Of a stretch of 64,000 nucleotides of DNA, positions 24,652 to 34,168 are shown piece after piece. A program made the position numbers and the translations under genes. This DNA is from SR-FBR-E99 sp963732365 (GTDB lineage: Bacteria > Bacteroidota > Bacteroidia > Bacteroidales > VadinHA17). Positions within the stretch are counted from its first letter, which is position 1; the number at the start of each line of letters is the position of its first letter. The stretch is from NCBI GenBank assembly GCA_963732365.1, contig CAVSZC010000003.1, forward strand, positions 1-64,000. The letters run 5' to 3'. The notes beneath the pieces were generated by a model that saw only the letters and a program-made list of their open reading frames with translations, was not told where the DNA came from and searched no databases.

Positions 24652-26967
24652 ATGGCAAGCATTATTGAAGGTTACAATTATGACATATTCATCAGTTACC
24701 GTCAGAAGGACAATAAACATGATGGCTGGGTATCTGAGTTTGTAGAGAACCTGAAAAGTGAACTTGAATCGACATTCAAGGATGAGATAAGCGTCTACTT
24801 CGACACAAACCCTCATGACGGGCTTCTGGAGACACATGATGTAGAGGCCTCACTTAATGAGAAACTCAAATGTCTTATCTTTATTCCGATATTGTCTCGG
24901 ACATATTGTGATCCCAGATCATTTGCCTGGGAGCATGAATTCAAGGCTTTTGTCAATCTGGCCTCCAATGACCGGTTGGGACTGAAGGTCAAGCTTCCAA
25001 ACGGCAATATTTCAAACAGGGTCTTACCTGTTCGTATTCATGATCTTGATAATACGGACATTGAGCTTTGTGAATCAATACTGGGTGGAGTACTGAGAGG
25101 CATAGAATTTATTTACAAATCAGCCGGCGTCAACAGGCCCCTGAGATCAAAGGAGGATAATCCGCACGATAATCTGAAACATACAATTTATCGTGACCAG
25201 ATAAACAAAGTAGCCCTTGCGGTGCAGGAGATCATTTCCGGGCTGATAGCCGGTACGGCTGAAATGAAGGATGAAAGCGTACAGCCCGGTAAAAGACTGA
25301 GGGATATCATCGGAGAAAAAAACATCTCTCACTATCTGAAATCTTCAAAATCAGGCAAGAAATATCTCATTTACGGGACATCAGGCTTCCTTGCAATTGT
25401 AATTGCAGCAATACTGTTTTTTACCAACGTATTTCCAGATGACAGGCTGAAAGGCATTATATCTGCCGGAGACAGGCTCTCAGTTGCAGTGATGCCGTTT
25501 CAGAATATGACCAATGATACTCTCTGGAATATCTGGCAGGATGGAATTCAGGATAATTTAATTACTGCCCTTTCCAACTCGGGAGATCTGATTGTCAGAC
25601 ATAAAGAGACAATAAACAGGCTGCTGAAGGCTGAAAGCCCTTCCAACTACGCCTCAGTTCTGCCATCGCTGGCAGGGATAATATCTCAGAAGCTTGATGC
25701 GGATATCTTTATTTCCGGAAGTATCAGCAAAGCAGGAAACAGAGCACGCTTGAATGCGCAACTTATCAAATCAAATACTGATGAGGTAATTAAATCCTTC
25801 CAGATTGAAGGCCCCTCTGAGGATATGTTGTATGTCGTTGATTCAATATCTGGCCTGGTGATGGACTTCCTTGTAATATCAAAGCTGATAGGTGAACTAC
25901 CGCCATATTTGCAGCACCAGCCAACAACATCTTCTCCGGAGGCTTACCGGTGTTATGTGCAGGGAGAGAATGCCAGAAGTAAAAGAGACTTTTTAACTGC
26001 TATAAAAATGTTCGAACAGGCTCTGGCCCTCGATTCAAATTATTCACACATGGCATTGATGCTCTCGGTAGCATGTACTAACCAGGGATTATTTGAGGAA
26101 GCGAGAAATTGGAATGACCTTGCATACAAGAAGATAGAGACAATGCCAATACGCCTCAAGATCCTTACCAACCGGACAAATTCTTTCTTTTATGAAACAC
26201 CTCTTGAAGAAATCAAATACCTGAGGCAGTTCCTGGAGATTGATGACCAGTTTCCCGGAACATATTATGATATTGGATTGAAATATAGTAGCCTGTTTCA
26301 GTATGACAAGGCAATACCTGAATTTGAGAAGGCACTTAAAATATATGACAAACTTAACATAAAACCCTGGTGGATATATAACTACACCGAGCTTGGATAT
26401 GCTTATCACAATACTGGGCAAACTAAAAAGGAGGAGAAACTCTATATTAAAGCAGAAAAAGATTTCCCTGACGAGCCCACTCTTACCTGGAGGCAGGCGA
26501 TACTCTATCTTACTGTTGGTGACTCTGTTAAAGCCAATGCCTATCTTGATAAGTACAAGGGCATATACAAGGATAACTTATGGCCTGAAGCCGCTCTTGC
26601 AAGAAACCTTGGATGGGCTTACACCCAGGCAAAAATGTATGATGAAGCTGAAGAATCATTTCGCAGGGCCGTCAGCCTTGAACCCGGGAATGGTTTCTGG
26701 TATTATTACCTCGCATATCACCTCATAGATAAAAACAGGAATGCTGAGGAAGGTCTTGCGATGATAGATAAAGCCCTGGAATTGATTCCGAAATATGAAA
26801 GCGTGTTTCTGGATTGCAAAGGATGGGGCCTGTACAAACAGGGGAAATTACAGGAAGCGCTTGAACTTCTTGAAAGAGGCTGGGCTTTGCAGGTTTATTA
26901 CAGTCATGAAAAGTACCTGCACCTGCAGGAAGTAAAAAAAGCAATTGCTGCAGCCGGAAAGAACTAA
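24652..26967 (+). CDS. TIR-domain membrane protein with TolB/FlgO-like and TPR domains
   Basis: 771 aa. The N-terminal TIR domain (about 1-190) has NYDIFISYRQKDN, VYFDTNPHDG, LIFIPILSRTYC and the FAWEHEF region holding a candidate NADase glutamate. One membrane helix follows at about 237-260 (IYGTSGFLAIVIAAILFFTN). Then comes a TolB/FlgO-like domain (LSVAVMPFQNMTNDTLWNIW ... DADIFISGSISK), and at least six TPRs to the C-terminus. TIR should face the cytoplasm and the rest the periplasm. Similar domain sets occur in TPR receptors with adenylate-cyclase or TIR heads. Signalling and immune roles are both possible; it stands alone with its own promoter and no obvious effector gene. Confidence 0.85.
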   Translation: MASIIEGYNYDIFISYRQKDNKHDGWVSEFVENLKSELESTFKDEISVYFDTNPHDGLLETHDVEASLNEKLKCLIFIPILSRTYCDPRSFAWEHEFKAFVNLASNDRLGLKVKLPNGNISNRVLPVRIHDLDNTDIELCESILGGVLRGIEFIYKSAGVNRPLRSKEDNPHDNLKHTIYRDQINKVALAVQEIISGLIAGTAEMKDESVQPGKRLRDIIGEKNISHYLKSSKSGKKYLIYGTSGFLAIVIAAILFFTNVFPDDRLKGIISAGDRLSVAVMPFQNMTNDTLWNIWQDGIQDNLITALSNSGDLIVRHKETINRLLKAESPSNYASVLPSLAGIISQKLDADIFISGSISKAGNRARLNAQLIKSNTDEVIKSFQIEGPSEDMLYVVDSISGLVMDFLVISKLIGELPPYLQHQPTTSSPEAYRCYVQGENARSKRDFLTAIKMFEQALALDSNYSHMALMLSVACTNQGLFEEARNWNDLAYKKIETMPIRLKILTNRTNSFFYETPLEEIKYLRQFLEIDDQFPGTYYDIGLKYSSLFQYDKAIPEFEKALKIYDKLNIKPWWIYNYTELGYAYHNTGQTKKEEKLYIKAEKDFPDEPTLTWRQAILYLTVGDSVKANAYLDKYKGIYKDNLWPEAALARNLGWAYTQAKMYDEAEESFRRAVSLEPGNGFWYYYLAYHLIDKNRNAEEGLAMIDKALELIPKYESVFLDCKGWGLYKQGKLQEALELLERGWALQVYYSHEKYLHLQEVKKAIAAAGKN

Positions 26968-26989
26968 TCCCGATACCCTCGCCGGCCGG

Positions 26990-28594
26990 TCAGAACCTCT
27001 GCCTGAGCTGAACGTAAACAGTATTATATGAGTTAACTGACTCAAATGTTCCCTCGTAGTTGGCTGATAGGGAAAGCTTCTCCAGGATATACCATGAGAA
27101 ACTAAACTCTCCCATATGCTGTACAAAACTGATATCGCCTTCGGTAAGGCTGTTGCTGACATAGTTGTAACCTATACCTGCCTGGAATCTGCCATTGGCA
27201 AAATCCTTCCTTAAATCCATGCCTCCGATTATCAGGTCAGAATGGCTGGTCATCATATAAGCTCCAGATAAGGTTGCAGTAATGCTCTGTCCGAACAGGT
27301 CGTTGTAAGTATAGTATCCGTTTATGCTCTTTGTGGGGACTGGATCGCTCTTCAGGAAGCGGTATCCTGCCCGTAGCCCTGTAACCATATTCCTGTTTAC
27401 CCGCCAGCTGCCATTCAGCCTGTATCCCTGCCTCATCTCATCTTCAAGTATCCTGTCAGTATATGACTTATAAGTTTCATAATAGACGACATTTTTCCTG
27501 GCATCATAAGCACCGCTTATTGATATTTTTCCTGACAATCTGTAAGACAGTGACAGATATAGACCTGTAAGGTCAAATGTAGTAACCGGGGACCCGTCCT
27601 CGAGCATGAAGAGGTCAACCTCAGCAGATGTAAAAAGGTTAAGATTCTTTATTAGGCTATTAGAGTGCTGAAAATAAAGAAACCTCCTGTCAGTTAAGAA
27701 GTCATTTGTCTGCTCAATATATGCGAGGGAGCTCCGGCTTGACTTTCCACTGTTATTCGTCGCATACCCTATCCATGCACCATATTGAAAGAGAGAAAGA
27801 TTAAAACCGTAATCGGCATAGTCTGGCCTTGATCCGGCAATAATCCCGAAAGAGAAATTCCGTAAATTCATCTCAAACTGGGCGCCGTCAATGGCGCCCA
27901 GACTGGAGATCATTGGGTTAACTTTTCTGCCCAACGTTATCCGGGCTGATTTATTGAAGTCGTATCTGACTGACAGATTATATATTTTAAGGGCATTGAA
28001 AATATCATCCCTGACATATTCCCATTCACCTGCCCTATGATTAAAAGATGTATGAGTCTCGAAAGAAAATTTCGACCCCCCTATTCCCGGAGCGCTCAGT
28101 GATAATGTATACCTGAAACGCTGTGAAACCTGGCTGTCAGTATCTGAAAAACCTGTATACGAATTTACTGATATAGTCCCCCGTGCTTTTGGTTTCTGTC
28201 CCTCGTGCTTCTGTGGCAACAGAGTGTCGGTTGCCATGCCAGATTCATCTGCGACTTTCTCAGCAGCTACTGCTACACCCGCACCGCTATCTGGTTTTTC
28301 ATTACTTATCCGGGCAACAACTAAATGGTCTATCGCAATTACAGCGCCTTTAACAGATGTGCAAAGGCAGGATACTGATGATAATCCGTTCACGACAAGA
28401 GCCGGTGAAAGCGTATCACCAGCAGGTATATAGAGTGTATCGCCAATATTGATTCCATCTGTCGACTTGAATTTAACATATATATTCCCGGAGCTTATAA
28501 ATGAGACCTTTCCAATCCGGTCAGCAGCACCTGGCTGCGCATCTGCCGCTGCGACCAAAAGTGTGGCTGTCAATATTGAGAGAAATATTCTCAT
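26990..28594 (-). CDS. outer-membrane beta-barrel protein of the multihaem cytochrome cluster
   Basis: 534 aa with a signal peptide (MRIFLSILTATLLVAAADAQ). Residues 25-110 form a small soluble beta domain (GKVSFISSGNIYVKF ... GDTLYIPAG). After a linker, about 140-534 shows alternating amphipathic strands (FRYTLSLSAPG, SVRYDFNKSARITLGRK, SLSYRLSGKISISGAYDAR) ending in VYVQLRQRF, a typical C-terminal barrel signature. It is the last gene after two multihaem cytochromes (gap 39 bases). By analogy with porin-cytochrome conduits it could house a cytochrome in the outer membrane. That role is inferred, not shown. Confidence 0.75.
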   Translation of the reverse strand: MRIFLSILTATLLVAAADAQPGAADRIGKVSFISSGNIYVKFKSTDGINIGDTLYIPAGDTLSPALVVNGLSSVSCLCTSVKGAVIAIDHLVVARISNEKPDSGAGVAVAAEKVADESGMATDTLLPQKHEGQKPKARGTISVNSYTGFSDTDSQVSQRFRYTLSLSAPGIGGSKFSFETHTSFNHRAGEWEYVRDDIFNALKIYNLSVRYDFNKSARITLGRKVNPMISSLGAIDGAQFEMNLRNFSFGIIAGSRPDYADYGFNLSLFQYGAWIGYATNNSGKSSRSSLAYIEQTNDFLTDRRFLYFQHSNSLIKNLNLFTSAEVDLFMLEDGSPVTTFDLTGLYLSLSYRLSGKISISGAYDARKNVVYYETYKSYTDRILEDEMRQGYRLNGSWRVNRNMVTGLRAGYRFLKSDPVPTKSINGYYTYNDLFGQSITATLSGAYMMTSHSDLIIGGMDLRKDFANGRFQAGIGYNYVSNSLTEGDISFVQHMGEFSFSWYILEKLSLSANYEGTFESVNSYNTVYVQLRQRF

Positions 28595-28633
28595 CTGATA
28601 ATATGTCTGAAGGTCTGAAGTCTTTTGTCTGTA

Positions 28634-29659
28634 TTAATCTGAATCTCCCCTTGGATGACAGTCAAGGCATGCCGCACTGTTATATGAGTATCCGTTTTCC
28701 TCCCTGTGCTTATTGTCCATATCAGTCTTATTGTGCTCATGGCAGCTCAGGCAGGTAAATTCCGAGTAGTTTGCAGGGTTAGGATGACATTCTGCACACG
28801 AAGACCATGTACCCTTGTGTCTGCCGGAATAAATGGGGAATGACTGGCTGTCATGTTCCGTGAATTTTGCCGGGCTCCACCCCGGGGTGAGTGTGTGGCA
28901 GGTGTTGCATGTTGTCGGGAATCCCATTGTCGAATGAATTGGATTTGTTGTGGCAACATAGTCAGCCTGATGGCATGAATAGCATTCTGTACTGAGCCCG
29001 GTATAACTGCCTGAGGTATGACAATCGTTACATTCGGGAACCGCATGACCCTCCGTGAGGGGGAAAAAGCTGTGTATGAATCCCGCTCCATCCCAGCTCA
29101 GGGCATTGACAGGATGGCATGAATTGCAGTCTTCAGAAAACCCGGCTTCAGCGTGTGCCGGATCTGTTGTCGACTGATAATCGTCGCGGTGGCAATCGAT
29201 GCAGTTAACACCAAGGACATCAAAGCGCACAAGGCTTTCTGACAGATGACAGTCAAGGCAGTCAGCAGTTCGGTGTGCCCCCAGGAGCGGAAAGCGACTC
29301 ATCTGATGAATTGCAGTTATGTTCGAAACAAGCCATGAAAATGTTGTGTGACACCGTGCACAATCCTGCCCCACGGTTGACTGATGTATGTCAGTATGAC
29401 AACCATTGCATTCTGTTTCTGCATCAATAAAGACAAGGGTGGGATGACATAACCGGCAGTCAAGTTGAGTATGCTGACCGGTAAGTGGCAGGTTCGTCTT
29501 ATTATGATCAAAGGAATAAATACTCTTGTCAAGATGCCAGCCTTCCGGACTGTGGCATATGTTGCAGCTCAACTTGAAATCCTCACCATGCGGATGACCT
29601 TCTATCTGCCTGAAAAAGAGGAATATGCTGCAGATAAACACTAATGACAGGATTCGCAT
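28634..29659 (-). CDS. 13-haem c-type cytochrome
   Basis: 341 aa with an N-terminal hydrophobic export signal (MRILSLVFICSIFLFF). I count 13 CXXCH haem-binding motifs (CNICH, CRLCH, CNGCH, CARCH, CLDCH, CIDCH, CNSCH, CNDCH, CYSCH, CNTCH, CAECH, CLSCH, CLDCH), spread evenly, with many extra His residues as distal ligands. It should be periplasmic or outer-membrane associated and move electrons along a haem wire. The start overlaps the end of the 20-haem gene by 19 bases (29641-29659), so translation is probably coupled. No catalytic site was recognised. Confidence 0.93.
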   Translation of the reverse strand: MRILSLVFICSIFLFFRQIEGHPHGEDFKLSCNICHSPEGWHLDKSIYSFDHNKTNLPLTGQHTQLDCRLCHPTLVFIDAETECNGCHTDIHQSTVGQDCARCHTTFSWLVSNITAIHQMSRFPLLGAHRTADCLDCHLSESLVRFDVLGVNCIDCHRDDYQSTTDPAHAEAGFSEDCNSCHPVNALSWDGAGFIHSFFPLTEGHAVPECNDCHTSGSYTGLSTECYSCHQADYVATTNPIHSTMGFPTTCNTCHTLTPGWSPAKFTEHDSQSFPIYSGRHKGTWSSCAECHPNPANYSEFTCLSCHEHNKTDMDNKHREENGYSYNSAACLDCHPRGDSD

Positions 29660-31239
29660 CTGTAATCTGGAATTTTATATTTTATATACACCGTTGATCC
29701 CTCCTTTTGAGGTTTATGACAGGAGCCACAGGGCACTTCTGCATGCCTCCCGTCCAGTTTGAAAGCCGTGCGGCTATGATCAAATCCCGTCGCTTTCCAG
29801 TTCTCAGTCCCGTGACAGTCACTGCAGGTTGTTATGCCGTTCCTTTCAAACTGCTTATGATGGTTATCAGTATGGCATGCTGTGCAGTCAGTGGGCAGTC
29901 CTGCAAACTTCTGAATAATAACTCCCTCTGAGGCTGGCCTGAAATGGCAGGCCCTGCATCCCTGTCCGGAATGGGCCCCGGTGAGGCTAAAGCCTGTTTT
30001 TTCATGATCAAACGTTACTGCCGGCCATCCTGCCTCAGTATGACAAGTGCTGCACCCTGCATCACCATAATACCTTGCCTGGATGATATCCCGGTGAATA
30101 TCCGTATGACAGTCCGAACAGTTGATCCCTATCCCCCTGAAACTCCACCTCTCCTGCTTCCTGTGGCATTCAAAACAGGGTGTTGCAGTATGTGAGCCTT
30201 TTAGAGGGAACGGTCCGGCAGCATGCTGAGAAAGAGTATAAGTGAACTGGTTAAACCCTTTTACAGTATGACACTCAGCACAATCAGGCTGCTTCCCTTT
30301 ATTTTTAAATTGCCCTCGATGATAATCAGTATGACAGTCTGTACATCTGTTATGAGTGACCGGGTCAGTGGTTTTTCCCTTGTGACACTCCTTGCATCCT
30401 ACAGTCTGATGCATTCCTTCAAGCCTGAAGTCTGTTTTATTGTGGTCAAAAGTACCGGTTCCTCCCTTTACTGAGAGGAATGATACTTCGGTGTGGCATT
30501 GGCGGCAGTTTTGCCCGAACTGATTCTTGTGCGGATCTTCATGACAATTCGTACAGTTGCTGAAGAGCACACCCCTGAACTCCTGTAAGACCTTACCGCC
30601 AACAGTTTCCTTCTTGTGACATTTAATACATTCTACATTCTTATGGCTGCCAATAAGTTTGAACTTCGCAGTTGAGTGATCAAACTTTGAGGCTGGGACA
30701 AATTTATCGTAACTGTGGCAATCGAGGCATGCGGAGGAGAGCGTCTCCTGATGGTAATCGGCATGACATGACAAACATAAAGTATTCAGGCCGAGATAGG
30801 TACTCTTTTTTGACCTGAGCTTCTCATCCTTGATATTGGCTCTATTGTGACAACTGGCACACTGTTGTGTTGCGTGGGCCCCAGACAATGTGTACCCGGT
30901 GGCAGAATGGTCAAACTTTGTGATATCCAGCCGCATCAGGCGAAAGCTCTTTCCGTTGTGCTCACTGTGACATACAGAACAAGACTTCCCTTTTACTTCT
31001 GCGGAGGAGTGATATCCTTTCCCGGATGTGATCCTTGACTGTATCTCTGTGTGGCATGCAAGACACTTTGCATCTGTAACCTTGTTGCCGAGCACGTGGC
31101 ATTGTGTACAGTTTGTGATTCCCTCAAGATGCGAATGAGGCTCCGACAGGTCCCCGGGCGATAGCTGGGCTTCCAGCCTGAGTCCTGTGAAATGAAGAAG
31201 AATAAGCAGGACAAGAATTTTAACCGGAGTTATGTTCAT
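29641..31239 (-). CDS. 20-haem c-type cytochrome
   Basis: 532 aa, signal peptide MNITPVKILVLLILLHFTGL... LEAQ. I count 20 CXXCH motifs from CTQCH to CESCH; the last one is the very C-terminus, directly before the stop. Repeats of the type FDHxxTxFxLxGxHxxxxCxxCH, about 60 residues long, recur through the chain, which indicates growth by internal duplication of a haem module. It is likely periplasmic and a long electron wire. It sits between the Fe-S/FAD gene (69-base gap) and the 13-haem gene (19-base overlap). Confidence 0.94.
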   Translation of the reverse strand: MNITPVKILVLLILLHFTGLRLEAQLSPGDLSEPHSHLEGITNCTQCHVLGNKVTDAKCLACHTEIQSRITSGKGYHSSAEVKGKSCSVCHSEHNGKSFRLMRLDITKFDHSATGYTLSGAHATQQCASCHNRANIKDEKLRSKKSTYLGLNTLCLSCHADYHQETLSSACLDCHSYDKFVPASKFDHSTAKFKLIGSHKNVECIKCHKKETVGGKVLQEFRGVLFSNCTNCHEDPHKNQFGQNCRQCHTEVSFLSVKGGTGTFDHNKTDFRLEGMHQTVGCKECHKGKTTDPVTHNRCTDCHTDYHRGQFKNKGKQPDCAECHTVKGFNQFTYTLSQHAAGPFPLKGSHTATPCFECHRKQERWSFRGIGINCSDCHTDIHRDIIQARYYGDAGCSTCHTEAGWPAVTFDHEKTGFSLTGAHSGQGCRACHFRPASEGVIIQKFAGLPTDCTACHTDNHHKQFERNGITTCSDCHGTENWKATGFDHSRTAFKLDGRHAEVPCGSCHKPQKEGSTVYIKYKIPDYRCESCH

Positions 31240-31308
31240 ACAAAAGAATTATATGATAAACTTCCCTGGTAACGATTCTACTGACAGAGGGTCATTATAC
31301 ATCCAAAG

Positions 31309-32655
31309 TTAATGTTTCATGACCGTTTCCCCAAATTTTCTGGTGATTCTGATTCCAGCCTTTTCAAGAAACTGCGTTGGCAATTCGCCTCCTGCAAAAA
31401 TGTATACAAGGTCATTTTTGATTTTCACCGGTTCTGGCTCGCCATCAAGTGACAGAAAAATATTCTCATCTTCGATGGAAACAAGGTTACTCTTTAACCT
31501 GACATCGATAATGCCATTTGCGATTGCCGTTTTCAGCGATTCATTGTTACGTGGCTTGATACGGTTGAATGCCTCTCCCCTGTAAGAGAGAAGAACATGG
31601 TTCTGATCGGCCAGCAGAAGTGCTGACTCGATGGCAGAGTCACCTCCCCCGACAACAATTACATCCATTCCTGATATATCCTCTGGCTCCAGCAGCCGGT
31701 ACGCCACCTTTTCCTTATCCTCACCGGGAATATTAAGCTTACGTGGTGAGCCCCTCCGGCCAATAGCAAGAAGTACGCTGGCTGTGCTGAACGATTCACC
31801 GCTAATAGTAGTAACACTGAATATATTACTTTCAGGAACAATTGATTCGACTTTTGTATTCTCCCTGATTGTGACAGCGTTCGCATCAAGTACTTTATGC
31901 CACAGATCAAGCAGCTCCGATTTGCTGGTCTCAAAGAGCCTTATCTTTCCGTAGAGCGGGAGATCCATGGGATGGGTCATGACAATTTTTTTCCGGGGAA
32001 AGGTAAATACCGTTCCCCCAAGGGTATCCTGCTCAAGGAGGAGAAATCTCAAACCGTGTTTCTTTGCAGTAAGTGCGCCTGATATTCCCGCAGGTCCTGC
32101 GCCGACAATTATAAGGTCATATGAAGCGTGATGATCTTTTGTCAATGCCCTGGCAAGGTTGTCAACGGCCTGCCTGCCCTGTTCCACAGCATTTTTTATG
32201 AGTCCCATTCCACCCAGCTCCCCGGCGATATAGATGCCGGGCACATTAGTTTCAAAGTTTTGGTTTACATGGGGCAACTCCACCCCTCTCTTCTCGGTTC
32301 CGATCCTGAGGGTGATAGCCTCTGTGGGGCATGCATGAAAACAGGCTCCGTGGCCTATGCACCGAGATGCATTGATAATAGTTGCCTTACCGTTTCTTAT
32401 TCCCAGGATATCCTTTTCAGGGCAGGCTGCAACACATGCTCCGGTCTGAATACACGTGTTGATGTCAACATATGGATGCAGCGACACCGGCTCATTCATC
32501 CCCTCCTCCTTCGCTCTTATTATCTTCCTTTCAACTATCCTTGATTCTCTCCTTTTTTTGAGAATATAAATTGATACTACAATAATGCAGAGCAAGGCTG
32601 CCAGGGAATAGATCAATATGCTCTCAAGCTGCAGGCTCATGGCTAGAAGATCCAT
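31309..32655 (-). CDS. membrane-anchored Fe-S/FAD oxidoreductase (thioredoxin reductase-like)
   Basis: 448 aa. An N-terminal helix (ILIYSLAALLCIIVVSIYIL) anchors it to the inner membrane. Two ferredoxin-like motifs follow, CIQTGACVAACP (from Cys68) and CIGHGACFHACP (from Cys99). Both lack the usual second cysteine, which is Thr71 and His102 here. An FAD site (IIVGAGPAGISGA), an NAD(P) site (VIVVGGGDSAIES) and a C-terminal FAGGELPTQFL complete a thioredoxin reductase-like fold. It lacks the usual CxxC disulfide centre between the two dinucleotide sites. It overlaps the cytochrome b gene by 13 bases. A role in passing electrons between NAD(P)H and haem proteins is inferred. Confidence 0.88.
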   Translation of the reverse strand: MDLLAMSLQLESILIYSLAALLCIIVVSIYILKKRRESRIVERKIIRAKEEGMNEPVSLHPYVDINTCIQTGACVAACPEKDILGIRNGKATIINASRCIGHGACFHACPTEAITLRIGTEKRGVELPHVNQNFETNVPGIYIAGELGGMGLIKNAVEQGRQAVDNLARALTKDHHASYDLIIVGAGPAGISGALTAKKHGLRFLLLEQDTLGGTVFTFPRKKIVMTHPMDLPLYGKIRLFETSKSELLDLWHKVLDANAVTIRENTKVESIVPESNIFSVTTISGESFSTASVLLAIGRRGSPRKLNIPGEDKEKVAYRLLEPEDISGMDVIVVGGGDSAIESALLLADQNHVLLSYRGEAFNRIKPRNNESLKTAIANGIIDVRLKSNLVSIEDENIFLSLDGEPEPVKIKNDLVYIFAGGELPTQFLEKAGIRITRKFGETVMKH

Positions 32656-33512
32656 CTGTAACCGAACAGGAGAGTTACCCCGATGTGAATAACCATAATT
32701 ATCAGCATCACCAGTGCAAAGGGAAGGTGGGCGACATGCCAGTATCCGAATAAATTCTTCATCCGGTCCAGTCTTTCAATTTTCCTGCTGAGCATGATAT
32801 CCTTTCTGACGAGCGCAATGATTCCCCTGGTAGCCGATGCCGGTATATTCTTCTTTTTGAGCAATTCCTTTACTGACATGACAGATCTTCTGTCTTCAAG
32901 ATAGTGAGTCAATAATCCGCCTGAGGAGCCCCTGGAGGCGGACCCTTTACTTTGTTTTATTGTCTCAACGATCAAAGAATAGCTCTCGTCATCAAAATTG
33001 TACGATGCCCTGATCTCTTCGGCAAGGTCACCCTTGGTGGCCCTCACCTCGTTAAGGCTGAGCTCCCTGCCCTCTATGGAGCGCGGTATCTGGAGGTAAA
33101 TGAACCTTCCTGCTATACCGCTCAGGAAGACCGCCACCATGCTCCAGAAACTCACGGCAACGAGCCCTCCGAACTTGAAGGCAGTGTGAAAGAGAACCAG
33201 AACAGGGCCAAGAGTACAGAGAAAAATGTGGAATTCGAGCCAGTGTTTAAGAAGCCCCATTCTTGACATGAACCGGTAACGCTTTCTTGCCATATAGGAG
33301 ATCACACCCACAACCATAAACAGAGAACCGAAGATGCCAATGCCGTGACCAACAATCCCGCTGGGTTTTAGAGCGGCGTGGCCATCATGATATACTCTCT
33401 CATCAATGCCTGTCCTGTAGTACTCCGATCCATTGAGCGTGAGCACAACAAGTGCAATGGCAACCGTCATCACCATCAGGCCAAGATATATCCTGTGAAC
33501 TGTTGTTGTCAT
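32643..33512 (-). CDS. b-type cytochrome-like integral membrane protein
   Basis: 289 aa with about five hydrophobic helices: near residues 8-26, 52-72, 90-112, 117-137 and 265-285. Helix-borne histidines occur in KHWLEFHIF, LVLFHTAF, YWHVAHLPF and IHIGVT, as expected for bis-His haem b. A cytoplasmic loop of about 120 residues separates helices 4 and 5. It resembles the cytochrome b-561/ferric reductase-like group, but I cannot name the exact family. It is the first redox gene of the cluster, overlapping the Fe-S/FAD gene. It may exchange electrons between quinol and the other components. Confidence 0.75.
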   Translation of the reverse strand: MTTTVHRIYLGLMVMTVAIALVVLTLNGSEYYRTGIDERVYHDGHAALKPSGIVGHGIGIFGSLFMVVGVISYMARKRYRFMSRMGLLKHWLEFHIFLCTLGPVLVLFHTAFKFGGLVAVSFWSMVAVFLSGIAGRFIYLQIPRSIEGRELSLNEVRATKGDLAEEIRASYNFDDESYSLIVETIKQSKGSASRGSSGGLLTHYLEDRRSVMSVKELLKKKNIPASATRGIIALVRKDIMLSRKIERLDRMKNLFGYWHVAHLPFALVMLIIMVIHIGVTLLFGYRWIF

Positions 33513-33596
33513 ATAGCATCCTTCATGAAGGAAAACCGTAAGATATTGATTTTATTGCCGACGTTAGCATAAAATGCGGAACAGCACCGTCAGAAG

Positions 33597-34112
33597 CTAT
33601 TTCTTTCTTGTGAAGACCACATCATAATTGATCCCCTCCACCGCCTGGAAATAATTACCTGCAAGAGCGTCATCTTCAGGAACGTATTGAAGGGTATAGG
33701 CTGAGCCGGGATAGTTTACATCACGCAGTATTATCTGCATGAAGAGTTTTTCCTGATCGATGATCCATTCACCTTTTTCAACATTTATGGGATTGGGATT
33801 ATAATACGCGGCTTTAAGTGTACCATCCCCCCCGGCCTCAAAAACCTCAATGATATAATCGCCGTCTGACCTCATCCATCGCCCTTTCAGCTTCTGCTGC
33901 TCCGTTCCTCCTGTTTTTACAGTTGTAGAAGCAGTATCGGCAGATCTCATAACGGTCTCCGTGCCAGGGGCCGATATGCCAGGATTCTTATTGGCTCCCG
34001 CCTTCGATTCTTTAGGCGATTGATTGCATGAGGCCACAGCAATCATAATAAGTGAAGCTGCCACAGCTGTTTTTCCTAATCTGATGAATGTTTCTGACAG
34101 TGATTTTTTCAT
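33597..34112 (-). CDS. lipoprotein, 171 aa, unknown function
   Basis: Signal peptide with lipobox (LIMIAVASC near residue 29). A Ser/Thr/Ala-rich linker is followed by a small beta domain (LKGRWMRSDGDYIIEVFEAG ... AYYNPNPINVEKGEWIID) resembling lipocalin-like single-domain lipoproteins. It sits 56 bases after the TonB receptor gene and 84 bases before the cytochrome b gene, on the same strand, so it may be part of one operon with the redox genes. I recognise no named family. Confidence 0.7.
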   Translation of the reverse strand: MKKSLSETFIRLGKTAVAASLIMIAVASCNQSPKESKAGANKNPGISAPGTETVMRSADTASTTVKTGGTEQQKLKGRWMRSDGDYIIEVFEAGGDGTLKAAYYNPNPINVEKGEWIIDQEKLFMQIILRDVNYPGSAYTLQYVPEDDALAGNYFQAVEGINYDVVFTRKK

Positions 34113-34168
34113 AGTGCAAAAGCTAAAATTACTAACCCAAAAGTAACCTCTTTATTGATATAATAGAA

